This document shows, piece by piece, positions 7,687-18,262 of a DNA stretch of 64,000 nucleotides (position 1 is the first letter of the stretch; each line of letters starts with the position of its first letter). This stretch comes from Bradyrhizobium sp. Gha (lineage in GTDB: Bacteria > Pseudomonadota > Alphaproteobacteria > Rhizobiales > Xanthobacteraceae): positions 28,196-92,195 of the forward strand of contig NZ_FOQM01000032.1 of assembly GCF_900113735.1 (NCBI RefSeq). Direction: 5' to 3'. A program made the translations under genes and the position numbers. A model generated the notes under the pieces. The model was not told the DNA's origin. It did no database searches and saw only the letters and a list, made by a program, of their open reading frames with translations.

Positions 7687-9834
7687 ATGTCCACGATCGA
7701 GGCCTTTGCCGAATCCCTTACGCAATCGGCGCGGCGGTTCTCGCCACGCCTGCTGCTCTCCGAGTTGCTGCTGAAGCAATGGTTTGAGCCGGTCGTCCCG
7801 TTCACGGTGATGATCGGGCTCTGGCTGTATTTCGCGCTGACGATCCCGGATTACGCATCGGTGCAGAACGGGTTGTCGCTGCTGCGTCTCTTCGCCGAGT
7901 TCGGGTTCGTGGCGCTGGCGATGGGCTTTTGCCTCATCAGCGGCGGCATAGATCTGTCGGTCGGAGCCATCTTTGCGCTCTGCAATTTCGCCGCGCTGTT
8001 CTTCCTCCTTGTGATGGAGTGGCCAGTTGGCCTCGTCGTGGTCGCGACGCTTTGCGTCGGAGCCGCGCTCGGCAGCATCAACGGCCTCCTGATAGGCTTC
8101 CTGAAGACGCGGCCGTTTCTGACGACTCTGGTGACGCTGATCATCCTGCGTGCCTCGGTTAACCTGCTCAACACCGGCTATGCGCAGGTGTTCGCCACCA
8201 ATTCGGTCGACAGCGATGCCTGGGACTTCATCGGCACTGGCAGCGTGCTCGGCGTTCCTGTCAACGCGGCAGCGCTATTCGCAGTGCTGCTGATCTGTCA
8301 CATTTTCCTGTCGCGCTCGCGCTATGGCTGGCATCTGACCGCGATCGGCGCCAGCCGCAAGGCGGCGCGGCATGCCGGCATCCGCGTCCGGCTGATGCTG
8401 TTCCTGACCTACGTGCTGTCGGGCTCGCTGTGTGCGGCGAGCGGCATCTTCTATGCCGCGCGCCAGGCCTCGACCGATTCGACGACCGGCGTCGGCTGGG
8501 AATTCCAGGCGCTGACCGCGGTCGTGCTGGGCGGCATCTCGCTTGCCGGCGGCAAGGGCACGGTGTGGCGGGCGATGATCGGCGCGCTGATCGTGTTCCT
8601 CCTCATCAACGGCCTCGTGCGGATGGGCATCCCCGGCTACGTGACATCGGCGGTCACCGGCATGATCCTGCTCGCCGCCGTTGGCATCGACGTCAAATGG
8701 TCGAAGAACCGCGGCAAGGCGATCCAGAAGATCTACGTCAATCCCGCCTATGTGGCGTTCTCCCCCGCGCCCTCCGTGCAGCGCGGCTCGGCCTCACCCT
8801 TTGCCCAGAACGACCGCTTGATTCACGCCCAGGCCATCGGCCTCGACCAGGTCGAGGGGCCCGAAGATGTCATCGTCGACCGCCAGGGCCGCGTCTACGG
8901 CTCGACCCGCGACGGGAACGTGATCCGCTTTTCAGGAGAGAACTTGGAACAGCGCGAGGTATTCGCCCATATCGGCGGCCGCCCGCTTGGCATGCAGTTC
9001 GACCGCGACGAGAACCTGATCGTGGCGGTTGCTGGCATGGGCGTCTATGGCGTCGCCCCGGACGGCCGCGTGTTCAAAGTCACCGACGAGACCAACCGCA
9101 CCTGGTACAAGCTCAATGACGATTCCCGCCTCCGCATGGCTGATGATCTCGATATCGCGCCGGACGGCAAGATTTATTTCAGTGATTGCACCACGCGCTA
9201 CGAGATGACGACCAACACGCTCGACATTCTCGAAGCGCGGCCCAACGGTCGCGTGGTCTGCTACGATCCCAAGACCAGGACGACGCGTACCGTCATCAAT
9301 CACTTCTACTTCCCCAACGGCGTGTGCGTGTCCCATGATGGACAATCAGTGCTGATCGCGAGCACCTCTCTCTGCAAAATCTTCCGCTACTGGATCGAGG
9401 GGCCGAAGAAGGGCAAGACCGAGGTCCTGATCGACGAGCTTCCGGGCAATCCCGATAACATCAACCGCGCCTCCGACGGCAATTACTGGCTGGCGCTGGT
9501 CGGCATCCGCACGCCCACCTTCGACCTCTCGGTACGCAAACCCGGATTCCGCTTACGCATGGTCAAGCAGGTGCCGACCGATGAGTGGCTCGCGCCGGCG
9601 CTCAATCACGGCTGCGTGCTGAAGTTCAACGAACGGGGCGAAGCGCTGGAATCCTGGTGGGATCCGACCGGCATCTCGCATTCGACGCTAACCTCTATGC
9701 GCGAGCACAAGGGCTATCTCTATCTCGGCGGCCTCGAGAACAATCGTATCGGCCGCATCAAGCTCGATGGTGTCGACGAGAGCTGGACCGGATACGACGC
9801 CTACTGGGGCGACAAGAGCAGGGTCAGGGGATAG
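7687..9834 (+). CDS. ABC permease fused to strictosidine-synthase/SMP-30-like propeller
   Basis: The 715-residue product has two parts. Residues about 1-335 are a complete RbsC-type permease (MGFCLISGGIDLSVGAIFAL, GISLAGGKGTVWRAMIGAL). Residues about 370-715 are a six-bladed propeller of the strictosidine-synthase-like/SMP-30 group, seen in GRPLGMQFDRDENLIVAVAG, DDLDIAPDGKIYFSDCTTRY, FPNGVCVSHDGQSVLIASTS and LPGNPDNINR. Relatives of that fold include lactonases and arylesterases. The join is in frame with no sign of error. The fusion tethers a probable hydrolase or binding domain to the importer, presumably on the cytoplasmic side if topology is typical. The next gene starts 3 bp later. Confidence 0.9.
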   Translation: MSTIEAFAESLTQSARRFSPRLLLSELLLKQWFEPVVPFTVMIGLWLYFALTIPDYASVQNGLSLLRLFAEFGFVALAMGFCLISGGIDLSVGAIFALCNFAALFFLLVMEWPVGLVVVATLCVGAALGSINGLLIGFLKTRPFLTTLVTLIILRASVNLLNTGYAQVFATNSVDSDAWDFIGTGSVLGVPVNAAALFAVLLICHIFLSRSRYGWHLTAIGASRKAARHAGIRVRLMLFLTYVLSGSLCAASGIFYAARQASTDSTTGVGWEFQALTAVVLGGISLAGGKGTVWRAMIGALIVFLLINGLVRMGIPGYVTSAVTGMILLAAVGIDVKWSKNRGKAIQKIYVNPAYVAFSPAPSVQRGSASPFAQNDRLIHAQAIGLDQVEGPEDVIVDRQGRVYGSTRDGNVIRFSGENLEQREVFAHIGGRPLGMQFDRDENLIVAVAGMGVYGVAPDGRVFKVTDETNRTWYKLNDDSRLRMADDLDIAPDGKIYFSDCTTRYEMTTNTLDILEARPNGRVVCYDPKTRTTRTVINHFYFPNGVCVSHDGQSVLIASTSLCKIFRYWIEGPKKGKTEVLIDELPGNPDNINRASDGNYWLALVGIRTPTFDLSVRKPGFRLRMVKQVPTDEWLAPALNHGCVLKFNERGEALESWWDPTGISHSTLTSMREHKGYLYLGGLENNRIGRIKLDGVDESWTGYDAYWGDKSRVRG

Positions 9835-9836
9835 CG

Positions 9837-10954
9837 ATGGGATTCTTCGATCATCTCCTGCGCGATATCCGCAGCGTCATCGACCGCGATGGCGGCGAGA
9901 ACGCGATCCCGCCGCTCGACGGAGCGTTGAGCCCCAACGACCGGCTGGATGGCGCGACCGTCGTCGGCGAGCCCTTGCCTGGGGTGGACGACGTCGTCGC
10001 GGCACCCGACGGATCGATCTTCGCCTCGGCTGGGCGACAAGTGCTGAAGCTCTCAGGTGCGGGTTTTGCGACGCGGACGCTGATCGCCGAATTCGACGGC
10101 GATGTGGGTGGACTTGCGGTTCACCCCGACAGCCGGCTGCTCGTGTGCGTGGCCGGTCGCGGCCTTACGGCGATCGATCCGGCCAAACCCGATCCGGTCT
10201 GGCTGCAGTCCGCGGACGGCCGCCCTATAGTCGGGCTGTTGTCGGTGGTCGCGCATCCCGATGGACGCATTTTCGCGGTCGAAGGCACCGCTGGCCGCAC
10301 GCCGGACCAATGGCGGCGTGACCTGATGGAAAGGCGGGGCCAGGGGAGGCTGATCGCGTGCGGGCCCGATCTCGGGAAAGCCGAGGTGCTGCTGCGCGAT
10401 CTGTCCTATTCCTGCGGCATTGCGGTGTCCGCCGACGGCAAGAGCCTGTGGCTCACCGAGAGCGGAGCGTATCGCTTGAGCCGCTTCCCGCTCGCCGCAA
10501 GCGCGCTGGGGCAGGGCGAAATCGTCGCCGGCAATCTGCCGGGCTACCCTGGCCGGCTGCATCCGGATGGTCGCGGCGGCTTTCTCCTCGGCCTATTCGC
10601 GCGGCGCACGCATCTCATCGAATTCGTGCTCAAGGAGGACGATTTCCGCGAGGAGATGATGCGGACCATGCCGGAAAACTATTGGATCGCGCCGGCCCTG
10701 GCCGGCGGTTCAGATTGCCTCGAGCCGATGCAGATCGGTGGCGTCAAGGCGCTCGGCATACAAAAACCCTGGGCGCCGCCGCGATCCTATGGATTGCTCG
10801 TGCATCTGGATAGCGAGGGCGAAGCAACTGACAGCCTGCACAGCCGTGCCGGCGGCCGCTTCCACGGCGTCACTGCGGCCTGCGCGACGCCGCAAGGCGT
10901 GGTCATCGCCGCCCGCGGCGCGGGATGTCTTCTGCTCCACACGGGAGAGTTCCG

Positions 10955-10958
<4 letters not shown>
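9837..10958 (+). CDS. Second strictosidine-synthase/SMP-30-like propeller protein
   Basis: The 373-residue soluble protein starts at the ATG two bases after the preceding stop. Repeated blades are visible: LPGVDDVVAAPDGSIFASAG, LAVHPDSRLLVCVAGRGL, SCGIAVSADGKSLWLTESG and NLPGYPGRLHPDGRGGFLLG. It is a paralogue of the propeller domain fused to the upstream permease but is more divergent, with PGRLHPDG in place of PDNI. No signal peptide is seen, so it is probably cytoplasmic. Candidate roles are a lactone- or ester-hydrolysing step on the imported compound, or a non-catalytic partner of the fused domain. The stop overlaps the start of the ATPase gene. Confidence 0.85.
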
Positions 10959-12475
<1,517 letters not shown>

Positions 12476-13248
12476 ACAGCGAGACCACGACCGAGGCTCG
12501 GGGCAGCAGCGAACCGCAATGCTGACGCGAGACGCGCGGCAAACTCGCCTTTACATTTCGCTCCTAACGTTCGCCCCAGTGCAGGCGGTAAAGATATCCC
12601 CCAAGTCTGGATGACATACGCCGAATAGGCGAGCCTCTGCGGCTGCAGCCCGTGCGAAGCAAGATTGCGCGCCATCCAGCAGTCGCTCGACCGCCTGAGG
12701 AGCCATGATGGCGCAACCCGAGTGAAATTGGACCTAGCGCGCATTGTCCCCATCGCTCCATCGACCGCCGGTGACCGCGACGCGCTTGTTGCTCTTTGCT
12801 ACTTTCCGTTCTCCGAGTTGGCCGCCGATCGCCTGCGACCGGCGGCCATATAACCAGCGCTGCCCGAAAGGCTGCGCTGCAGAACTCAACGCTGAGTGCA
12901 ACTGAGCTCACGAATCTAGTCGCAGAAGCATAGCGTCGGTGGGCCCAAGAGCAGGAACGCCGATTGGAGGTTGGGACTCCCAAAGGCGGCAAACAACCGG
13001 AATTCAAGTTTCTGCAAAATTCACTGAAAGCGCGGGCCCACCAACCTTCTCTCCGTCGCTTCTCGCTTGCATCTGCTGGCCCGAAGTAGGGCAGCAGAAT
13101 TAGGTAACCGATTGCCGCTGCCGCGCTTCGGCGAACCGGTGTCGATCGGATAGCAGCGCTGGCCCAGGTCTGAAACGGACGAGCGTCAAGTATAGATTCC
13201 CAGAGCAGAAAGCGGCCTGAGTGCCTGAAAGGAAGCCGCTATCTCCGC
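12476..13248. other. Gene-free gap between two convergent operons
   Basis: I find no supported gene. Short open frames in both directions lack ribosome-binding sites and protein-like patterns. The sequence separates the convergent ABC operons. Confidence 0.45.
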
Positions 13249-14097
13249 TTATGCGGGTTGTTCAAATTGGGGCTGCCACCTCAGCAGATAGGACTGCAGC
13301 GCACGCACGGCGATCGCGAGCAGGATTCCGAGGAACATCATGACGAAGATTGCCACCATCATCTCGCTGGCGTTGGCGCGCGCCTCCGCCTCGATGATGA
13401 GCTTACCGAGGCCCCGTTCGGACCCGATGAATTCGCCGACGATGACGCCGATCAGCGCAAAGGAAACCGCCGGCAGGAGGGAAGCAAACACCCAGGCGAG
13501 TGCTGAGGGAATGACGACGGTGCGCAGCACGGTGAATTCGCTGGCGCCCATCAGGCGGGCGGCTGCGATCTGGTCCCGATCGACCGCGCGGGCGCCCTCG
13601 AAGGTGTTGAAGAACACGACGAAGAACACGACCAGCCAGGCGGTCGCGATCTTGGAGAGATCTCCGAGGCCGAAGATGAGAATGACGAGCGGCACCAGCG
13701 CGATGCGCGGGATCGAGTTGAGCGCCACGATGTAGGGCCCGAAGACGCGGGCGAGGAAGTCCGAACGGCCGAGCATGAGCCCGGCGGCAATGCCGCTGAC
13801 CGATCCGAACAGGAATCCCCACCAGGTGTTCTTCAGCGTGACGAACGTCGCAAACCACAAATTATTGTCGTTGCCTTTGATACAGGCGGCAAAGCCGCCG
13901 GCATCCAGGCAGCCGAGCCGGAGAAAACTCCGCCAGATCAGCGACGGCTTGGCGACGAAATAGGGGTCGAGGATTTTCGGCACGTAAGCCTTGGGCAGCA
14001 GCGCCTTGCTCCATTCAAAGCCCCACTGCCAGACGACCAGCACGAAGGCAAGAATCGCGAGTTGCCAGAACACGATGACGGTGCGGCTCTTGGGCAT
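13249..14097 (-). CDS. Taurine/sulfonate-type ABC permease
   Basis: The 282-residue inner-membrane protein belongs to the SsuC/TauC family. It has about six hydrophobic segments and the EAA-like loop (ARLMGASEFTVLRTVVIPSA). It is the distal gene of a minus-strand operon reading CoA lyase, CoA-transferase, binding protein, ATPase, permease. The family carries sulfonates, but members also import pyrimidine precursors, aromatic acids and other organic anions. The enzymes in this operon point to an organic acid rather than a sulfonate. An insert of about 20 residues between the first two segments (CIKGNDNNLW) may be periplasmic. Confidence 0.9.
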   Translation of the reverse strand: MPKSRTVIVFWQLAILAFVLVVWQWGFEWSKALLPKAYVPKILDPYFVAKPSLIWRSFLRLGCLDAGGFAACIKGNDNNLWFATFVTLKNTWWGFLFGSVSGIAAGLMLGRSDFLARVFGPYIVALNSIPRIALVPLVILIFGLGDLSKIATAWLVVFFVVFFNTFEGARAVDRDQIAAARLMGASEFTVLRTVVIPSALAWVFASLLPAVSFALIGVIVGEFIGSERGLGKLIIEAEARANASEMMVAIFVMMFLGILLAIAVRALQSYLLRWQPQFEQPA

Positions 14098-14099
14098 GG

Positions 14100-14948
14100 T
14101 CAGTCGGCCCTAGTGCGGCGGAATTCTTCGCCGAGGGAATGCCAGATGTGGGAATAGAGGCGGCCGAACTCGGCGGTCTCGCGCAAGGCCACGGGATCGC
14201 GCGGTCGCGGGACTGCGACCTCGAAATCGTCCTTCAGCCGCCCGGGTCGCGCCGAGAGCAGGATGATGCGGCTCGCCAGGGTGATGGCCTCGCCGAGATC
14301 GTGCGTCACGAACAGCACGGTCTGCCGCTCACGCTCCCATATGTCCAAGAGCGTCTTGTGCATCTCGAGCTTGGTATGGGTGTCCAGTGCGCCGAACGGC
14401 TCGTCCATCAAGAGGATTTCGGGCTCGAGGATCAGCGTGCGCATCAAAGCGACGCGCTGCCGCATGCCCCCGGACAGCATGCGCGGAAAGCTCTGCGCAA
14501 AGCCGGTCAGCCCGGCCTTCTCGACCGCCAAGGCGACGCGCCGGGCGCGCTCGGCCTTCGGCAGCCCTGCGATCTCCAGCCCGTAGCCGATGTTCTGCTC
14601 CACGCTGCGCCAGGGAAACAGCGTGTCGCGCTGGAAGACATAGCCAACCCTGGGGTTGACTTTGCCGGTCTCGACGGCGTCGTCGTCGATCAGGATGCGT
14701 CCGCCGGACCGAGGCAACAATCCTGCGACCATGTTGAGGATCGTGCTCTTGCCGCAGCCGGACGGGCCGAGCAGCGCGACGAATTCGCCCTGCTTGACCT
14801 CGAAGGACACGTCGTCGACCGCCACGAAGTCGCGTCCACCAGCGTTGAAGCGCTTGACGAGGCGCTGCACGGCGATGCGTGTGCGCGCGGCGGCGGCGAC
14901 ATCGTCGGATCTGTCGCGCGCGAGGCTCGACCCCTGCGCCGCCGTCAT
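14100..14948 (-). CDS. Taurine/sulfonate-type ABC ATPase
   Basis: The 282-residue ATPase shows Walker A GPSGCGKS, Q-loop VFQRDTLFPW, signature LSGGMRQRVALMR, Walker B ILLMDEPFGALD and the switch histidine in FVTHDLGEA. It belongs to the SsuB/TauB/NrtD group. It ends two bases before the permease gene and its start overlaps the end of the binding-protein gene, so the three are translated together. All catalytic motifs are intact. Confidence 0.93.
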   Translation of the reverse strand: MTAAQGSSLARDRSDDVAAAARTRIAVQRLVKRFNAGGRDFVAVDDVSFEVKQGEFVALLGPSGCGKSTILNMVAGLLPRSGGRILIDDDAVETGKVNPRVGYVFQRDTLFPWRSVEQNIGYGLEIAGLPKAERARRVALAVEKAGLTGFAQSFPRMLSGGMRQRVALMRTLILEPEILLMDEPFGALDTHTKLEMHKTLLDIWERERQTVLFVTHDLGEAITLASRIILLSARPGRLKDDFEVAVPRPRDPVALRETAEFGRLYSHIWHSLGEEFRRTRAD

Positions 14949-15988
14949 TTGTATTTCGCCTTGGCAGCCCCGAGGAAACTCATGTCGACGATGTCTTCGT
15001 ATTTCGTTTCGGGGATATCGGTGCCCTTGCGGTACCAGGGCTTGGCGCCGCGCTCGAACGAGGCCTTGTCGATGCTGCCGTCATAGGCCCACGTCGACTT
15101 GTCGAAGCCGAGCTCAGCGCTGATGGCATCCGGATCGATGCCCGAGAAATATTTCGGTGCGACCAGCGCCTGCACCTCCCCGAGCGGTGCCGCCTTCACG
15201 TAGGCCATGGCGCGGTAGATTGCGTTAATGAAAGCTTGCACCATGGCCTTGTCCTGCTCGATCGTGTCCTGCAGCGCGTAGATCACCAGCACGGGCAGCG
15301 TGCCGCCAAAGTCCTTTTCGAACACGCCGGGCTTGGATGTGTCGTAGATGGTCTTGCCAAAGCCCTTCTTCTCGACTTCGACGATCCAGCTCGGCGGCGC
15401 CATGATAGCGTCGAACTGCTTGGTCTGGAGCGAAGGGAACATCGTGCTCGGGCCGCCGCCGGCGACCCAGTTCACCTTGTCGCCGAGCCCGCGCGCCTCG
15501 AACACATAGGTGCCGAATACCCAGGTGCCCGAGCCGATCGCAGTGGCGGCAACGATCGGCTTGGCGCCATCCCGCTTGTACTCTGCAAGCTTTTCGACCG
15601 ATGTAATGCCGCTCTCGTAAAGGTCCTGGCGCACCATGATGTTGGCGTAGGAGCACACCATTTCGGTCGCGAGCAGGATCTTGCAGGGCTTGCCGCGCGC
15701 GCTGAGCTGGAGCGGATGGCTGGCATCGCCATGCGCGAACAACGCCTGTCCCGCAGCCAGTGTCTGGCGGCCGAACGTGCCGGCATTGCCGGTAACGAGC
15801 TTGGGATCGAGGCCTTCGTCTTTGAAGTAGCCCTTCAGCTCCGCGATCATGCCGATGGCGTAGACGGGCGAGATCGGCCCAAAGGCGAGCGAAACCTGCT
15901 TGGCCTCGGCGTAGAGCCGCCCCGGCAGCAGCGATGCGCCGGCCAAAGCGGAGCCTGCGATCAGCGCCTGGCGCCTGGTGATGTTCAT
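14945..15988 (-). CDS. SsuA/NMT1-type ABC substrate-binding protein
   Basis: The 347-residue protein starts with a twin-arginine-like signal (MNITRRQALIAGSALAGASL) and continues as an NMT1/SsuA-type binding protein (SLAFGPISPVYAIGMIAELK; then TKQFDAIMAPPSWIVEVEKK). A ribosome-binding site GGAGGAGC precedes the ATG. The RR motif suggests export by Tat in folded form. The ligand is unknown; operon context suggests a branched dicarboxylic acid or a similar acyl precursor of a CoA ester. Confidence 0.9.
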   Translation of the reverse strand: MNITRRQALIAGSALAGASLLPGRLYAEAKQVSLAFGPISPVYAIGMIAELKGYFKDEGLDPKLVTGNAGTFGRQTLAAGQALFAHGDASHPLQLSARGKPCKILLATEMVCSYANIMVRQDLYESGITSVEKLAEYKRDGAKPIVAATAIGSGTWVFGTYVFEARGLGDKVNWVAGGGPSTMFPSLQTKQFDAIMAPPSWIVEVEKKGFGKTIYDTSKPGVFEKDFGGTLPVLVIYALQDTIEQDKAMVQAFINAIYRAMAYVKAAPLGEVQALVAPKYFSGIDPDAISAELGFDKSTWAYDGSIDKASFERGAKPWYRKGTDIPETKYEDIVDMSFLGAAKAKYK

Positions 15989-16027
15989 TTGCTCCTCCCT
16001 TTGCTTGTTTTTTGACCACGCCGAGTA

Positions 16028-17242
16028 TCAGGTCGGCGCGATCTTGATCGTCCCTGCTTGTCGCAGCGTTTCGATGTCGTTCGCGGAAAGTCCGATCTCG
16101 CCCAGGATCTCGCTCGTTTGCTCGCCAATCTGCGGGGGATCGTAACGGTTGGGCAGGCGACGGCCATCCATTGAGATCGGCAGTAGCGGCGTCTTGGCCT
16201 CGCCGCCGTCAGGCAGGCGAATGTCGGTCAGTCCGCCCGATTGGTTGAGATGCGGATCATCGAAGAGATCGCCGGGCTTGTTCACCGGCGCGTAGGGAAG
16301 GTCGAGCTGCTCGAGACGTGTGGCGAGGGCAGCCTTGTCCCATTGCTTGAAAATTTTTGCGATCTGGGGGATCAGCCATCCGCGATGATCGACCCGGTCG
16401 TTGCTGGTTGCAAAGCGCGGATCGGCAAGCCAGGCTTCGCGATCGAAAGCGCGGCAGAATGCCTCCCACTGCTCCTCCCCGACGATGGTGACAAACAGTT
16501 TTGAGCCGTCCCTGGTGTCGAAGAGGTCGTAGACCGGCCAGGGGCTGTCCTTGATGGAATAGGGGATCGACGGCTGGCCGCTGACGACCTCGCACATCAT
16601 TGCCTGCGCCATCAGGAACACGTTGTTTTCGTACAATGCGCTCTGGATGTAGCGGCCTCGAGCTGTGCGCTGCCGCTCAGCCAGCGCAGCCTGGATCGCG
16701 ATCACACCGAACATGCCCCCCATGATGTCGTTGACCGAGGCGCCGGCGCGCATCGGGCGGTCCGGCAGGCCGGTCATGTAGGCGAGGCCGCCCATCATCT
16801 GCACCACCTCGTCGAGCGCGAGGCGGTTTTCGTAAGGGCCCGGCAGATAACCCTTAAGCGAGCAGTAGATCAGGCGTGGCGCAAAGGCCGCAACGCTCTC
16901 GTAGTCGAGACCGATCCGCTTCAACAGGCCCGGCCGGAAATTCTCGATCAGGACGTCACTGCTCTCGATCAGCCGCCGCGCTATGATCTGGCCTTCAGCC
17001 GTCGACGTATCCAGCGCGATGCTGCGCTTGTTGCGGCTGTAGGTGGCGAAGAAGCCAGCGGCGGGCCCCTTGAAGTAGCGGGTGCGGTCGCCCTTGGGCG
17101 GCTCGACCTTGATCACGTCGGCGCCGAGATCGGCGAGGATCAGCCCGCAGCTCGGGCCCATCACCATCTGGCTGAACTCGATGACCCGAACGCCGGCCAG
17201 CGGACGAAGCTCCGATGTCGTCTCGCGCGCAGCCGCCGTCAT
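16028..17242 (-). CDS. Class III (CaiB/BaiF) CoA-transferase
   Basis: The 404-residue protein is a full-length family III CoA-transferase. Visible marks are LAGVRVIEFSQMVMGPSCG, LADLGADVIKVEPPKGDRTR, NKRSIALD, DVLIENFRPG, and the LALDEVVQMMGGLAYMTG segment carrying the expected catalytic aspartate. These enzymes move CoA from a donor such as succinyl-CoA to a free carboxylic acid. Its start overlaps the stop of the lyase gene. Together the pair would activate and then cleave a 3-hydroxyacid, for example free 3-hydroxy-3-methylglutarate or citramalate. The exact substrate is inference. Confidence 0.9.
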   Translation of the reverse strand: MTAAARETTSELRPLAGVRVIEFSQMVMGPSCGLILADLGADVIKVEPPKGDRTRYFKGPAAGFFATYSRNKRSIALDTSTAEGQIIARRLIESSDVLIENFRPGLLKRIGLDYESVAAFAPRLIYCSLKGYLPGPYENRLALDEVVQMMGGLAYMTGLPDRPMRAGASVNDIMGGMFGVIAIQAALAERQRTARGRYIQSALYENNVFLMAQAMMCEVVSGQPSIPYSIKDSPWPVYDLFDTRDGSKLFVTIVGEEQWEAFCRAFDREAWLADPRFATSNDRVDHRGWLIPQIAKIFKQWDKAALATRLEQLDLPYAPVNKPGDLFDDPHLNQSGGLTDIRLPDGGEAKTPLLPISMDGRRLPNRYDPPQIGEQTSEILGEIGLSANDIETLRQAGTIKIAPT

Positions 17243-18174
17243 GCCGCCCTCCGCAGCACCTTTGGGATACCTGCATCGTGCAGATGCCCCGTCAGGTGTT
17301 TCGCAGGGATATGGCCGGCGAGAATCTCCCGCGTTTGCATCAGGCGATCAAGATCGATCCCGGTGGAGAGCCCCATGCGCTCCAGCATGAATACGAGATC
17401 CTCGGTGACGATGTTGCCGCGCGCACCCGGGGCAAAAGGGCAGCCACCGAGCCCGGACACCGCGGCATCGAAACGGCGGATCCCTACTTCCAGGCCGGCA
17501 ACGGCATTGGCAAGGCCCGCGCCGAGCGTGTCGTGCAGATGCAGCCGCAGCGTCATCTGCGATCCGACCTCGCGCCTGACGGCTTCGACGATCTGCCCGA
17601 TCAGTTTGGGGGTGGCGTAGCCGACTGTGTCGGCCAGCCCGATCTCGTCGGCACCGGCTTCGGCGAAGGCGCGCGCAACCCGGCACACGGCCGCTTCGCT
17701 GACCTCGCCTTCGAGGGAGCAGCCGAAGGAGGTGGAGATCGCGCCCATCAGTTGCGGCCGCCGGTCCATTGGCCGGGCATCGATCGCCGCACGAACCGCG
17801 CGAAACCCATCGAGTTGCTCCTCTACCGAGCGACGCACATTGGCACGGTTGTGTGTCTCACTTGCCGAGATGACGAAGTACACGGCGTTGACGCCCGCGG
17901 CGATTGCGCGCTCGGCCCCTTTGGGGTTCGGCACCAACGCACCAATTGTGGCCGTCATGTGCGTGAGCGCATGCGCCATCACCGCATCGACGTCAGCGAA
18001 TTGCGGCACGACTTTCGGCGGCACGAAAGATCCCGCATCGATCTCGCGCACGCCTGCGGCGGCGATCATGTCGATCAGCGCGCATTTGGCTTCGGTCGGG
18101 ACGAACACATCCAGGTTTTGCAGGCCGTCGCGTGGAGCGACCTCGCAAATGTGGACGTCGGGCGCACGCGCCAT
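17239..18174 (-). CDS. Hydroxymethylglutaryl-CoA lyase-like enzyme
   Basis: The 311-residue TIM-barrel protein has the HMGL signature: EVAPRDGLQN with the catalytic arginine-aspartate, the metal-site LHLHDTLGAG, and GLGGCPFAPGARGN with the catalytic cysteine. Family members split HMG-CoA into acetyl-CoA and acetoacetate, or cleave citramalyl-CoA-type analogues. It is the first gene of the minus-strand operon, with GGGAG ahead of the ATG and the GntR-type regulator divergent from it. All key residues seen are intact. Confidence 0.9.
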   Translation of the reverse strand: MARAPDVHICEVAPRDGLQNLDVFVPTEAKCALIDMIAAAGVREIDAGSFVPPKVVPQFADVDAVMAHALTHMTATIGALVPNPKGAERAIAAGVNAVYFVISASETHNRANVRRSVEEQLDGFRAVRAAIDARPMDRRPQLMGAISTSFGCSLEGEVSEAAVCRVARAFAEAGADEIGLADTVGYATPKLIGQIVEAVRREVGSQMTLRLHLHDTLGAGLANAVAGLEVGIRRFDAAVSGLGGCPFAPGARGNIVTEDLVFMLERMGLSTGIDLDRLMQTREILAGHIPAKHLTGHLHDAGIPKVLRRAA

Positions 18175-18199
18175 CGGGGTCTCCCTAGCTTGATTGTAT

Positions 18200-18220
18200 A
18201 TTGTTGCCTAAAAGAACAAT
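18200..18220. promoter_or_regulatory. Candidate operator in divergent promoter region
   Basis: ATTGTT and AACAAT form a perfect inverted repeat with a 9-nt spacer, between the lyase operon and the GntR-type gene. Further ATTGT/ACAAT copies lie at either side (about 18193 and 18220-18232). A minus-strand -10-like TACAAT overlaps it. Likely target of the adjacent regulator. Confidence 0.5.
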
Positions 18221-18262
18221 CCGTGAGACAATCTGTCAAGCCTAAACCTGGCGTGCACTGCA

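Noticed and set aside
8430..9119. Long Arg/Pro-rich frames inside the permease-propeller gene and the other ABC operons
   Set aside because: They are alternative-frame shadows of high-GC genes with no ribosome-binding sites or recognisable products.
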